Shown here: positions 20,141-28,984 of the stretch, piece after piece
How the letters are laid out: each line of letters begins with the position of its first letter
How positions within the stretch are numbered: the first letter of the stretch is position 1
Assembly (NCBI RefSeq): GCF_900163965.1
Contig: NZ_FULE01000031.1
Coordinates: 124,001 to 188,000, forward strand
DNA from: Vibrio ruber DSM 16370
Lineage (GTDB): Bacteria > Pseudomonadota > Gammaproteobacteria > Enterobacterales > Vibrionaceae
Length of the DNA stretch: 64,000 nt
Direction of reading: 5' to 3'
The notes under the pieces: generated by a model
Seen by the model: the letters and a program-made list of their open reading frames with translations, nothing else
Told to the model about the DNA's origin: nothing
Database searches by the model: none
Program-made: the position numbers and the translations under genes

Positions 20141-20365
20141 GTTGACCGGGCTCCGAAATAAGACTTCGGCAGTGTACTTGATAATCTATGTTCAAGCTAG
20201 CCTGACATCCGGCCACGTTCCTTGCCGATGCCTGTCTCAATGGGGATATCTGCATATTACGACGGTTGTGATACATCTTTTTTGAGAATATTTCTGAGAG
20301 TCGGGGCTGGATCAATCATGTATGATGAATCACTCTGAAATCATCACAAGGCAGAGGTGGAGCGT

Positions 20366-21283
20366 ATGACGCATTATCTTTATCTGCTCACCGGGCAGGA
20401 TGATACATACCGGACTTTGATTGAAAAGCGACAGCTACCTGATTTACGACTAACACAACAGAAACAAGACGCAACCATTGTACTGGCTGCGCCACCGCTG
20501 GCCGCCAAAGTGATCAATGACTTTCCCGCGTTGCGCTGGTTACAGTCAACATTCGCAGGTGTTGATGCGCTCGTTCAGTCTGGCGGACGGCAAGACTACC
20601 TGCTGACGAATGTAAAGGGGATTTTTGGTCAGGCCATCGCTGAATATGTACTGGGCTATATGATTGCGCATTACCGACATTTTAACTGCTACCGACAGCA
20701 GCAACAGCAGCAATCTTGGCAGCCACATCCGTATGAATCGTTGACCGGAAAGACGATGGTGATTCTCGGTACCGGTAATATTGCCTCCTTTCTTGCGCAG
20801 GCTGCCCGTCAGATGGGGTTGCGTGTCATCGGGGTCAATCGAACGGGCAAGCAACCAGAACCGAATCTGTTTGATGATGTCTATGCAGTACATGATATTG
20901 AAAAAGCATTGACTGTGGCTGATGTCGTGGTCAGCACTTTACCGAATACCCCTGCGACTGAGTCATTGTTGGATCTTAAGCGGCTGAAAAACTGTCATCA
21001 GGCATTATTGTTCAATGTCGGGCGTGGTAATACGCTGAAAGAAAATGATTTGATTACCGCAATCGAGGCCGGTGCAATACAACATGCATTTCTGGATGTT
21101 TTTGTCACAGAGCCACTTTGCTCCTCCCATCCTTTTTGGTTTCATCCACAGATTACTCTGACACCGCATATTGCGGCAATCAGTTTCCCTGAGCAGATCA
21201 CCGATATTTTTGTCGAAAATTTGCGGTTATGGGAGCAAGGGAAAGATTTAAATTATCTCATTGATTTTAATAAAGGTTACTGA
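20366..21283 (+). CDS. D-2-hydroxyacid dehydrogenase (GhrA-like)
   Basis: This NAD(P)-dependent 2-hydroxyacid dehydrogenase of about 305 residues probably reduces a short 2-keto acid such as glyoxylate or hydroxypyruvate. The cofactor motif is ILGTGNIASFLAQAARQMG. The catalytic Arg-Glu-His triad is seen in NVGRGNTL, VTEPL and LTPHIAAIS. I chose the ATG at 20366, with AGAGG nine bases before it; a GTG three codons earlier is possible. Its TGA overlaps the ATG of the UDG-like gene, so the two form a small operon. The exact substrate is not clear. Confidence 0.85.
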   Translation: MTHYLYLLTGQDDTYRTLIEKRQLPDLRLTQQKQDATIVLAAPPLAAKVINDFPALRWLQSTFAGVDALVQSGGRQDYLLTNVKGIFGQAIAEYVLGYMIAHYRHFNCYRQQQQQQSWQPHPYESLTGKTMVILGTGNIASFLAQAARQMGLRVIGVNRTGKQPEPNLFDDVYAVHDIEKALTVADVVVSTLPNTPATESLLDLKRLKNCHQALLFNVGRGNTLKENDLITAIEAGAIQHAFLDVFVTEPLCSSHPFWFHPQITLTPHIAAISFPEQITDIFVENLRLWEQGKDLNYLIDFNKGY

Positions 21284-21873
21284 TGAGTGAAGGTGACGGA
21301 TTAGATATCATATTACAGCAAATCAGGCAGTGTCGGCTTTGTGAACCGGATTTACCGCTGGGAGCCAACCCTGTGATTCGTGCGCATCGGGAGGCGCGAA
21401 TTCTGATTGTCGGACAAGCACCGGGTATCCGGGTTCATCAAACATCGATCCCGTGGAATGATCCAAGTGGTGATCGGCTCAGAAGCTGGCTGAATATTGA
21501 TCGGGATACTTTTTATAATGAACGACAAATCGCCATTATGCCGATGGGATTGTGCTATCCGGGAAAAGGGCGTTCCGGTGATTTACCACCACGGAAGGAA
21601 TGTGCCCCACAGTGGCATCAGCGGGTTTTAGATGAGTTGCCCAATATTGCGCTGACATTATTGATTGGTCAGTACGCTCAGAACTACTATTTGCCGAATA
21701 AACCCAAAACGCTGACTGATACGGTTCGCAACTGGTCTCAATGGAGTCCTGATGCGATCCCGTTACCACATCCTTCACCCAGGAACACCTTATGGTTGAA
21801 AAAGCACCCGTGGTTTGAAAGTGAGGTGGTTCCTTTTATAAGAAACCGGGTTCATCAATTGTTAGCAATATGA
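21283..21873 (+). CDS. Uracil-DNA glycosylase superfamily protein
   Basis: This 196-residue protein of the COG1573-like UDG superfamily has the N-terminal motif ILIVGQAPGIRVHQ and the C-terminal motif LPHPSPRN, which correspond to UDG motifs 1 and 3. A CRLCEPDLPLGANP segment near the N-terminus resembles a Cys pair, but a complete four-Cys iron-sulfur set is not evident. It may remove damaged bases or may be a non-enzymatic relative. It is translationally coupled to the dehydrogenase gene. Confidence 0.82.
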   Translation: MSEGDGLDIILQQIRQCRLCEPDLPLGANPVIRAHREARILIVGQAPGIRVHQTSIPWNDPSGDRLRSWLNIDRDTFYNERQIAIMPMGLCYPGKGRSGDLPPRKECAPQWHQRVLDELPNIALTLLIGQYAQNYYLPNKPKTLTDTVRNWSQWSPDAIPLPHPSPRNTLWLKKHPWFESEVVPFIRNRVHQLLAI

Positions 21874-22044
21874 GCAAATTTTACGACTGAAATATGAGAA
21901 CAAACAGTTGTCAGACCTGATTTTTCGGGCTTGTTTAGCTGATTTCAGCAGGGAAATATCATCACCAAACGCTGAAAATTGTGAGTTGTTGCTCAGTTTA
22001 TAGCTAAATTTTCATCAAATAAGCAAAAGAACATCGACAAACCT

Positions 22045-22074
22045 TTGCCAGACGGGGGCTTTATGCTTTAGAGT
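22045..22074 (+). promoter_or_regulatory. Candidate sigma-70 promoter of hupA
   Basis: TTGCCA (22045-22050) is followed after 18 bases by TAGAGT (22069-22074), about 35 bases before the hupA start. The match is moderate and the -10 is weak. Confidence 0.4.
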
Positions 22075-22110
22075 TGATGAGGTTTGATAACATATTAGAA
22101 GGGAAACCGA

Positions 22111-22383
22111 ATGAACAAGACCCAATTAATCGACTTTATTGCAGAAAAAGCAGATCTCTCTAAGGCGCAAGCAAAGTCTGCTCTAGAAGCGACTCTAGGT
22201 GCAGTTGAAGAGGCACTCAAATCAGGTGACCAAGTTCAACTAATTGGTTTTGGTACATTTAAAGTCAATCATCGTGCTGCACGCACTGGACGTAATCCAA
22301 AAACTGGTGCTGAAATCCAAATCGCTGCAGCTAACGTTCCTGCATTCGTTGCCGGAAAAGCACTGAAAGAATCAGTAAATTAA
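22111..22383 (+). CDS. hupA: DNA-binding protein HU-alpha
   Basis: This 90-residue nucleoid protein bends and compacts DNA as a dimer. It has the full HU sequence: [20 protein letters not shown] at the start, and the HU signature [20 protein letters not shown] in the beta-arm region. GAAGGGAAACC precedes the ATG. Neighbouring DUF416 and DUF1481 genes match the hupA (not hupB) neighbourhood of gammaproteobacteria. A strong terminator follows eight bases after the stop. Confidence 0.98.
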   Translation: MNKTQLIDFIAEKADLSKAQAKSALEATLGAVEEALKSGDQVQLIGFGTFKVNHRAARTGRNPKTGAEIQIAAANVPAFVAGKALKESVN

Positions 22384-22391
22384 TTTATACT

Positions 22392-22431
22392 CTACGCCAA
22401 GGCAGTTTTGTGTTCTTGGCGTAGTTTTTTT
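22392..22431 (+). terminator. hupA rho-independent terminator
   Basis: CTACGCCAAG (22392-22401) pairs perfectly with CTTGGCGTAG (22415-22424), and seven T follow. The T run ends directly at the ATG of the DUF1481 gene. Confidence 0.93.
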
Positions 22432-23136
22432 ATGAAAAAGTTTTTTATTTCCTGTCTCCTTTCCGGGCTGATGCTCGGCTGTTCCTCTTCCCAACAATCG
22501 ACGTCTGTCTCGCTAGAAAACTATTCCGGTGGTGAGCGCATGGGAGATGCGACGAGCTTGTACTGGTATACCGAAGAATCTAATCACCCTTATGCTGCCG
22601 ATGACTACATTCAGTCTCGTCATGATGGTTGGTATCAAACCAGCTACCGTTGGGAAAATAGTGTTTTAAAAGAACTGATTCGTGAAGGTGAACAAATCTC
22701 TGGTACCGCAGGGAAACAAGAATTGGTGCCGTTTCGGGTGCATGTCCGTTTTGATAAAAATGGTGACGCGGTTTATCAGCAGTATCGGGTCAATCATAAA
22801 GTCTTCCCGTTAACCGCTGAAGCATTGGAGCATTATAAATCTCAAGCTGAGGCGATTGTCGATACGGTCAAAAAACAGGACAAACAAGATCAGACGCTGA
22901 TTCAGGGCGTTTGGGACGGTGAGACGTTTGAAACCTGTCGTGGACAGGAATATGAGAAAGTCGAGTTTAATAAGACGCTGCCTGGTTTCGTGATTCAGCG
23001 GCTTTCCAGTCTGGATAACTATATGGCCTTTCTGGGGAATATCAGAAATGGTCGGGTTTACATTCAAGAGTTACTCATGCTTGCTGATGATGGACATGAG
23101 TGTATCACTCGTCCGAACCTGCTTGAAAAATCTTAG
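22432..23136 (+). CDS. DUF1481 lipoprotein (YjaH-like)
   Basis: This protein of about 234 residues has a lipoprotein signal: MKKFFISCLLSGLMLGC, with lipidated Cys at residue 17 (lipobox LMLGC). It should be anchored in the envelope. The rest is soluble, with no recognised catalytic motif. The family sits after hupA in enterobacteria (yjaH) and in vibrios, in keeping with the order here. The ATG at 22432 lies right after the hupA terminator T run, so there is no ordinary ribosome site. An upstream in-frame ATG-less extension gives a poorer signal peptide. Function is unknown. Confidence 0.8.
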   Translation: MKKFFISCLLSGLMLGCSSSQQSTSVSLENYSGGERMGDATSLYWYTEESNHPYAADDYIQSRHDGWYQTSYRWENSVLKELIREGEQISGTAGKQELVPFRVHVRFDKNGDAVYQQYRVNHKVFPLTAEALEHYKSQAEAIVDTVKKQDKQDQTLIQGVWDGETFETCRGQEYEKVEFNKTLPGFVIQRLSSLDNYMAFLGNIRNGRVYIQELLMLADDGHECITRPNLLEKS

Positions 23137-23214
23137 ATTTTTGCTGATTTCTTGCACATGGTTATGGCACAGGTTAAGGCAAATATCTCCTTTTTTGAGC
23201 CCCTCATACACTCA

Positions 23215-23238
23215 AACAGGCGGATGACTCCGCCTGTT
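23215..23238 (-). terminator. Stem-loop between DUF1481 and pectate lyase genes
   Basis: AACAGGCGG and CCGCCTGTT form a perfect 9-bp stem around a 6-base loop. It lies between two convergent genes and could serve either. T tracts are short on both sides. Confidence 0.55.
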
Positions 23239-23253
23239 GAAGTTGAGCCCTAT

Positions 23254-23287
23254 CACTTAGTTGAGATTACCACTTAGTTGATATTAC
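23254..23287. repeat. 17-bp tandem duplication across the pectate lyase stop
   Basis: CACTTAGTTGAGATTAC (23254-23270) is repeated at once with one change (G to T) at 23271-23287. The second copy holds the last codons and stop of the pectate lyase gene on the minus strand. Confidence 0.9.
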
Positions 23288-24923
23288 CCTGTGGGCCAAA
23301 GTTGAAGCTACGAACGGTTGCTGTACTGACTGGTTTTGTTGCCCGGAGACCTGAGCGCCAGCTACCATTCGAGTTAACGGCATTCATGACATTGCCGCTG
23401 AGGGCAAAGTTGCGTTGTCCGTTTTCATCGTAGTTTTCAACACAAGCACGACCGAGCACATTGAAGCAGCTTGAATTCGCCTGTCCGAGCGTTGAACTGA
23501 GCGGGGCGAAGAGTGTGCCTGATTTGACTGAACTAATCGGAGCAAAATTATTGCCGCGAGTGTAGTAGTTTCCTTCCATCACCATATAGGCATCAACGCC
23601 TTGTAGTCCGCCACCATAGTTGCCATCAAAATAATTATTCACCATATGTACAATCCCGCTGTCTATTTTTGGGGCTCTTCCTGATGAATTACGGATGCGG
23701 TTGTTTGCCAGAGTAATACTCTGGTTTTCACCGATAAGTAGCATCGTCCAGTAATGTTTGGCATTACAGTAGTGTCCGTAATCGGTTGTACCGTCGAAGT
23801 AATTATTTGAAACCGTCATCTGTTTGGCGGTACCCCATCCGGTCACCAACATCTGACGCCCGATACGGGCAATATAGTTATGGTCGATCCAGATACGACT
23901 GGCGTTATCGACCGTGATTGCATCACCCCCCCAGACGAGCCCATCATTAATATCCGTGATCGACAGGTTACGGATGATAATGTTCGAGACACCATCCCGG
24001 AGATAAAACCCTTTCCCCTTAATCCCGGAGCGGGCACCGATCCCGATAATGGTTTTATTCGATCCGACACGCATGGGTTCTGGCCCTGCGGCATCGTAGG
24101 TAATGTTATAGGTCTGGCGACCGTCACAGTAACCTAAACGGTCAAGAATTTTTTCTTGCTTACCGTTATAACGACAGTTGTTATCAGAATAGGTACAGCC
24201 GGCTGATGTCGTTCTGTTTCCCCGAAAATCAATGATGCCATTGACTCGGATAATTCTGGGCGTGTTGCCTCGAATCGCGTTTTCAAGCTGGTCTGGTGTC
24301 GAGACCGTCACGACCTGACCACCGGCACCGCCCGTTGTACCAGCAGCGAACCCAAACGGCGTATTAGTGGTATTCGTATTGGTGGAACCGGAAGATGATG
24401 AAGGGAATGTCCAGCGCTGGTTATCCGCCCCGGTCCACGTGTATTGAACGACTCGTGAGCCATTCTCTTTCCGTGCGCCATAGACGTCGACGGCCAGCCC
24501 GCTATATTTCGAAATAATTGCATATTGACCGTTGCCTTGGGCGCTGATATTCCAAGTTTGATTTTCACCGCCACTGCAACCCCACTGTTGCAAGTTAGTT
24601 CCGGGCTCGGCTGACTGATTGGTGACATCAATACATTGACCACTGCCCATGTTTTTGATGGTGGCCCAGTTTGAGGCATCAAGGCTGACTTGCCATTTTT
24701 GGTAGTCAGATCCGCTACAATTCTGAATCTGTAACTGAGCGCCGGAGCTGCTCGATGAACCTTTAACACCTAAACATAAGCCCGAGTTCACATCAATGAT
24801 TGGTGAAATGGTGCCGTTCGGGAGCGTTGCTGCGGTTGCTGACGAAGGTAATCCGAGGGGGAATAAGGCCGTAAAAAGCAGCCCTGCAAGGTGAGAACTG
24901 ATGGTTTTGCTATGTCGCATCAT
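23274..24923 (-). CDS. Secreted pectate/pectin lyase with ricin-type lectin domain
   Basis: This 549-residue secreted protein has a signal peptide of about 31 residues, then a ricin B/CBM13 carbohydrate-binding domain (about 38-165). The lectin domain has three Q-x-W repeats: YQKWQV, NQTWNI and NQRWTF. A Ser/Thr/Asn linker leads into a polysaccharide lyase family 1 beta-helix. The lyase shows GDAITVDNASRIWIDHN and SSGRAPKID, which corresponds to the family RxPxxR region with the last Arg replaced. It should cleave pectin or pectate outside the cell by beta-elimination. It stands alone, with an AT-rich upstream region. The ending GNIN follows a 17-bp duplication. Confidence 0.9.
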   Translation of the reverse strand: MMRHSKTISSHLAGLLFTALFPLGLPSSATAATLPNGTISPIIDVNSGLCLGVKGSSSSSGAQLQIQNCSGSDYQKWQVSLDASNWATIKNMGSGQCIDVTNQSAEPGTNLQQWGCSGGENQTWNISAQGNGQYAIISKYSGLAVDVYGARKENGSRVVQYTWTGADNQRWTFPSSSSGSTNTNTTNTPFGFAAGTTGGAGGQVVTVSTPDQLENAIRGNTPRIIRVNGIIDFRGNRTTSAGCTYSDNNCRYNGKQEKILDRLGYCDGRQTYNITYDAAGPEPMRVGSNKTIIGIGARSGIKGKGFYLRDGVSNIIIRNLSITDINDGLVWGGDAITVDNASRIWIDHNYIARIGRQMLVTGWGTAKQMTVSNNYFDGTTDYGHYCNAKHYWTMLLIGENQSITLANNRIRNSSGRAPKIDSGIVHMVNNYFDGNYGGGLQGVDAYMVMEGNYYTRGNNFAPISSVKSGTLFAPLSSTLGQANSSCFNVLGRACVENYDENGQRNFALSGNVMNAVNSNGSWRSGLRATKPVSTATVRSFNFGPQGNIN

Positions 24924-25278
24924 TCTGAAGTCCTTCTCTGTGTTTATATCGGTTAAACCACTCCATCAAACAACATATTGAGATGAATACTTCTGGTTGA
25001 GAGCCCGCAGGAGACTCACCATTGGCGCAATGATAAGTGTCTGGGGCATGAATGAATCGTGCCTAAAAAGTAATCGATACGGTGATTAAAAAGTAGCCGA
25101 AAATGCAGAGAAATCAGTCGAATGATTCAAGGTGTGAATTAACGTAGGAAATAGCGACTTTATGTTTTATAGAATTATTTTTATAACATGATGTTTTATT
25201 TTTTTTAAAACAAATTGAGATGCTGGAGGACAGCCAGATCGATGATCAGTCATCAACTATTGCAACGCTTCACAGCTC
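24924..25278 (-). other. 355-base gap upstream of the pectate lyase gene
   Basis: This should hold the pectate lyase promoter and the end of the MocR-type gene. An AT-rich dyad, TGTTTTA-N7-TAAAACA, lies at 25192-25212, and a second TGTTTTA-like dyad lies near 25162-25190. Neither matches a KdgR or CRP box well. I found no small gene. Confidence 0.5.
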
Positions 25279-26625
25279 TCAAACCTGAAAAGGGAGTGTG
25301 CTGGTCGTATATGTATCCATCAAGGCTTTTAACTGGGTTAGCCCCTCGCGAAAACGGGCTTCGGAGTTGATTGACATCAGCGACAGGCGGATATGGTCAG
25401 TGGGTTGCCGGACTGCAAAATAGCTGCCGCTACTGACTAAAAGGTGCTGCTTAGCGGCTTCCTGAACAAACCGTTCGGGCTGCCAGTGCTGCGGCAGTTT
25501 CAGCCAGATATGGTAGCCATATTGATGGGGGGGGGCTGGGTGGAGGATCTCCTGAACGATCTGTTGTCGCTGCTGTGCGAGACGCTGTTGGCGTTGAGCC
25601 AGCTCAAAAGCGGTACCCGATGAGACTAACTCGGCAGCAACTTGATAATTCAATGGTGAAGAAAGCCAAATATTCGCTCGGATATGGGCATTGATTGTAT
25701 CGACTTGTGCATCCGGTGCTTTGATAAACCCGCACCGCAGTGCAGGACTGATGGCTTTTGATAAACTCGTGACATGAAAACCCTGTTCCGGAAGCCAGTT
25801 ACAAATGGCTGGAATCGGTTCTGGGTTGAGAAATCCATAAATATCATCTTCAATGAGCCAGACGTTCGAATCGCGAATCAGTTGGGCAATGATTTCTCGC
25901 CGCGCCGCAGGCATCGTAACCCCGGTGGGATTCTGGTGTGAGGGCACGACAATTACCACTTTGGGCCTGGCGGTCTGCAGCACCTGTTGCAGACTATCGG
26001 GGGTCATACCGTTTTCATCCATTTCGACCCCGATCACTTCACGTCTCATCAGACTGGCGATAGCAAGAATTCCCGGATAAGTCAGTGACTCAACTGCAAT
26101 AGTATCTCCCGGTTTAGTCAGAGCTTCGAGCAACAGAGCGAGGGCATTCTGGGCACCGTCGGTTAACAGTGTATTCTCGACAGTTCCGCCGGCGAGACCG
26201 TAGCGTGCCGCCCATTCGACCCCCACTTGTCGATGCTGCTGGTGGCCTGAATGTTCGGCATAGCCGATTAATTGTGGGGTAATTCGGGGAGCCGTTTTTT
26301 GAAAGGCATCTTGCAGTGCAGCAATGTTATGGCTTAAGCAGGGTTGGAGAATCGAAAAATTGAATTCCGTGGCATCATCTTCCGAAGCATGAATGACTTG
26401 AGAGAGCTTTGATTCACCGCAGACAAAGGTGCCCCGGCCGACAAAAGATTCGACCCGGTTTTGTTCCGCCAGTCGCTGATAGGCTTTTGCCACGGTCACC
26501 GGTGTGGTATTGAGCTCGTCAGCCAAGACCCGGTGAGGGGGGAGTTTCGAATTCGGTGGATAATAACCTGACGTGATGCGGGAGATAATCGTCTCGGCTA
26601 TCTGTTTAAACTTGGCCTCACTCAC
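25279..26625 (-). CDS. MocR-type GntR regulator with aminotransferase-like domain
   Basis: This fusion protein of about 448 residues has an N-terminal GntR winged helix-turn-helix (KLPPHRVLADELNTTPVTVAKAYQRL). A fold-type I aminotransferase-like domain follows, with the PLP-lysine segment VTSLSKAISPALRCGF. MocR proteins use PLP or an amino acid adduct to control nearby or vitamin B6/amino acid genes. I chose the GTG at 26625, which has AGG six bases upstream; an upstream ATG at 26697 would add 24 residues outside the domain. A C9 run lies in the coding strand at 25527-25535. The target genes are unknown. Confidence 0.88.
   Translation of the reverse strand: MSEAKFKQIAETIISRITSGYYPPNSKLPPHRVLADELNTTPVTVAKAYQRLAEQNRVESFVGRGTFVCGESKLSQVIHASEDDATEFNFSILQPCLSHNIAALQDAFQKTAPRITPQLIGYAEHSGHQQHRQVGVEWAARYGLAGGTVENTLLTDGAQNALALLLEALTKPGDTIAVESLTYPGILAIASLMRREVIGVEMDENGMTPDSLQQVLQTARPKVVIVVPSHQNPTGVTMPAARREIIAQLIRDSNVWLIEDDIYGFLNPEPIPAICNWLPEQGFHVTSLSKAISPALRCGFIKAPDAQVDTINAHIRANIWLSSPLNYQVAAELVSSGTAFELAQRQQRLAQQRQQIVQEILHPAPPHQYGYHIWLKLPQHWQPERFVQEAAKQHLLVSSGSYFAVRQPTDHIRLSLMSINSEARFREGLTQLKALMDTYTTSTLPFQV
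25527..25535 (-). repeat. C9 homopolymer inside the MocR-type gene
   Basis: Nine consecutive G on the + strand read as nine C in the coding strand (Ala-Pro-Pro-His). A one-base slip would frameshift the C-terminal quarter of the protein. Confidence 0.9.
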
Positions 26626-26700
26626 AATGTACCTATTTCTTATGCTTGGTTTCTGCCGCTTAGTGTACTGAACTCTGTAAGGGATGGAAATAATCATGAG

Positions 26701-26745
26701 TGTGGGTTGTGTGGGTTGTGTGGGTTGTGTGGGTTGTGTGGCTTG
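26701..26745. repeat. 9-bp tandem repeat upstream of ompR and the MocR-type gene
   Basis: TGTGGGTTG is repeated four times perfectly (26701-26736), with a fifth copy carrying one change (TGTGGCTTG). It lies between the two divergent genes, 104 bases before ompR. Confidence 0.95.
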
Positions 26746-26848
26746 GTGGGGTGATAAGACATAATCATTAACAATTCTTTTCGCTCTTCGTTAAGAAATG
26801 GTGATACATTAAATTCAGAGAATTCGTATCAGATGATTGAGGTGATGC

Positions 26849-27568
26849 GTGCAGGAAAATGAAAAGATTTTAGTGGTCGATGATGATGCCCGGCTCCGGT
26901 CATTGCTGGAACGTTATCTTTCAGATCAGGGTTATCATGTTCGGAGTGTTGCCAATAGTGAGCAAATGAATCGTTTGTTGGCTCGTGAGAATTTTCATCT
27001 GATGGTGTTGGATCTGATGCTGCCCGGAGAAGATGGGCTATCCATTTGTCACCGTTTACGTCAGTCGAATAATCAGTTACCGATTCTGATGTTGACAGCT
27101 AAAGGCGATGAAGAGGATCGGATTACCGGGCTTGAACAGGGTGCTGACGATTATCTGCCTAAGCCTTTTAATCCTCGGGAATTGCTGGCTCGGATCAAAG
27201 CTGTTTTACGTCGTCAGGTGAATGAATTACCCGGTGCACCGAGTGCTGAAGAAACGCTAATTGAATTCGGTGAGTTCCGGCTCAACCTCGGGACTCGGGA
27301 GATGTTTCGCGGAGATGAGGTGATGCCACTGACTTCGGGCGAATTTGCGGTTCTGAAAGTTTTGGTATCCAACCCGCGTGAGCCAATGTCACGAGACAAA
27401 CTGATGAATATGGCAAGAGGACGAGAGTATTCCGCCATGGAACGCTCAATCGATGTGCAAATTTCTCGCTTGCGTCGCATGTTGGAAGTGGATCCGGCCA
27501 AACCCCGTTATATTCAGACCGTTTGGGGGTTAGGGTATGTGTTTGTGCCTGATGGTCAACTCAATTAA
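26849..27568 (+). CDS. ompR: Osmolarity response regulator OmpR
   Basis: This 239-residue OmpR-family DNA-binding response regulator is controlled by EnvZ. The receiver domain has the acidic pocket DDD (11-13) and phosphoacceptor D55 (LDLMLPGEDG). The C-terminal winged helix contains RDKLMNMARGREYSAMERSI and ends YIQTVWGLGYVFVPDG. The start is a GTG that gives MQENEKILVVDDD, as in other OmpR proteins. The envZ gene follows after 69 bases that hold a 10-bp hairpin. In vibrios it regulates porins and osmotic and acid responses. Confidence 0.98.
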   Translation: MQENEKILVVDDDARLRSLLERYLSDQGYHVRSVANSEQMNRLLARENFHLMVLDLMLPGEDGLSICHRLRQSNNQLPILMLTAKGDEEDRITGLEQGADDYLPKPFNPRELLARIKAVLRRQVNELPGAPSAEETLIEFGEFRLNLGTREMFRGDEVMPLTSGEFAVLKVLVSNPREPMSRDKLMNMARGREYSAMERSIDVQISRLRRMLEVDPAKPRYIQTVWGLGYVFVPDGQLN

Positions 27569-27590
27569 CCCGCCAATCACTATCTTTTAC

Positions 27591-27623
27591 ATTGGGTAGT
27601 TACTGATACTCGGACTACCCAAT
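27591..27623 (+). other. Inverted repeat in the ompR-envZ spacer
   Basis: ATTGGGTAGT (27591-27600) and ACTACCCAAT (27614-27623) form a perfect 10-bp stem with a 13-base loop. It ends just before the envZ ribosome site and is not followed by T residues, so it may tune envZ expression or protect the ompR message. Confidence 0.7.
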
Positions 27624-27637
27624 GATGCAGGAGTCCC

Positions 27638-28960
27638 ATGATGCGTGCCCGCAGCGCTTTTAGCCAAACCATTTTACTTTTCCTCGTCTTACTGGTTGCC
27701 AATCAGCTCTACTCTTATTACGCCGTCTTTCACTATGCGTTGCTGCCGAGCCTGCAACAGTTTAATAAGATTTTAAGTCATGAAATTCATTTGATGCTGG
27801 ATGACACGATGGATGAGTATCATGACATTCCGTTGAATGCTCTGATGCGTCGGCAAGTACTGGAGAAGCTTGGGGTGACGATTCATCCGTTACAAAGTCA
27901 GGCCGGCACCGTTTATCAGCAAGCGACGTCGATTGATCTGATGAGCGAACAGATGAGTAAGGAGCTTGATTCACCGACCGATGTGCGGATGAGTCTCGGG
28001 GAAAAGAGTTATGTATTGTGGATGAAAATCGATGCATTACCCGATGTCTTGCTGCGGATTCCGCTATCGGAATTACAGGAAGACGACTTCTTACCACTGT
28101 TTTGGAACAGCCTCATGATGGCTTGTCTGATTCTATTTGGTGGCTGGTTATTCATTCGTTGGCAAAACCGCCCCTTGATCACATTGGAAAAAGCAGCGAA
28201 AGCCGTCGGGGAAGGCGATATTCCGCCACCGCTTGAAATCAAAGGTTCCTCCGAAATTCGTTCGGTGACACATGCATTTAATCAGATGGCGAAAGGGATT
28301 CAGGCGCTGGGGGAAGACCGGGCACTGTTGATGGCCGGGATCAGTCATGATTTACGTACCCCACTGACGCGTATTCGTTTGGCGACAGAGATGATGTCTG
28401 CCGAAGATCGCTATCTGGCTGAAGGGATTATCAGTGATACCGAAGAGTGTAACGAAATTATTAGTCAGTTCATGGACTACCTCAAGCCAGTTAATGCCCA
28501 GACTTTCCAGCCCGTCAATATTAACGATTTAATTCTGGAAGTTGCCCGCTCCGGAGAGCGAACGGTTGCCGTTGAAACGGAATTAGCCAAGACATTGAAA
28601 CCCGCATTCGGTCATGCGATTGCGATTAAGCGAGCACTGACTAACTTGATTGTCAACGCCAGCCGATACGGTCATGGCTGGATCAAAGTCAGCTCAGGAA
28701 TGACGGCAGATAATCGGCTGGTCTGGATCTGTGTTGAAGATAACGGGCCCGGAATCATGAATGAGCAAATGGGAAAAGTTTTTGAACCCTTTACTCGCGG
28801 TGATTCAGCCCGGGGGAGTGAAGGCTCCGGACTGGGACTTGCAATCGTGAAACGAATTGTCAGTCAACATCAGGGGTCTGTTTCCATGAATAACCGCTCG
28901 GATGGCGGTCTCAAAGTTCAGATCAGCTTCCCGGTGAGCGGGAAGCTGAAGCAGGCCTGA
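27638..28960 (+). CDS. envZ: Osmosensor histidine kinase EnvZ
   Basis: This 440-residue inner-membrane sensor kinase phosphorylates and dephosphorylates OmpR. It has TM1 near residues 8-30, a periplasmic domain to about 155, TM2 around 156-176, and a HAMP domain (ENRP-like turn RWQNRPL). The H-box is [17 protein letters not shown], with H237 if the first ATG is used. The HATPase domain contains NASRYG, DNGPGI and GSGLGLAIV. Two adjacent ATG codons could serve as start. Its stop is only 24 bases from the end of the convergent emrB-like gene. Confidence 0.97.
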   Translation: MMRARSAFSQTILLFLVLLVANQLYSYYAVFHYALLPSLQQFNKILSHEIHLMLDDTMDEYHDIPLNALMRRQVLEKLGVTIHPLQSQAGTVYQQATSIDLMSEQMSKELDSPTDVRMSLGEKSYVLWMKIDALPDVLLRIPLSELQEDDFLPLFWNSLMMACLILFGGWLFIRWQNRPLITLEKAAKAVGEGDIPPPLEIKGSSEIRSVTHAFNQMAKGIQALGEDRALLMAGISHDLRTPLTRIRLATEMMSAEDRYLAEGIISDTEECNEIISQFMDYLKPVNAQTFQPVNINDLILEVARSGERTVAVETELAKTLKPAFGHAIAIKRALTNLIVNASRYGHGWIKVSSGMTADNRLVWICVEDNGPGIMNEQMGKVFEPFTRGDSARGSEGSGLGLAIVKRIVSQHQGSVSMNNRSDGGLKVQISFPVSGKLKQA

Positions 28961-28984
28961 TGATTGGGCTACTGAGATGAGCAG

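Noticed and set aside
23843-24769. Long open frames antisense to, or out of frame with, the pectate lyase.
   Set aside because: They are frame shadows with no ribosome sites and low-complexity residues.
25162-25212. AT-rich dyads upstream of the pectate lyase gene considered as KdgR sites.
   Set aside because: The half-sites read TGTTTT outward, opposite to the KdgR consensus (AAAC left, GTTT right).
26701-26745. Short repeat array considered as a CRISPR.
   Set aside because: The units are 9 bp and directly adjacent, with no spacers.
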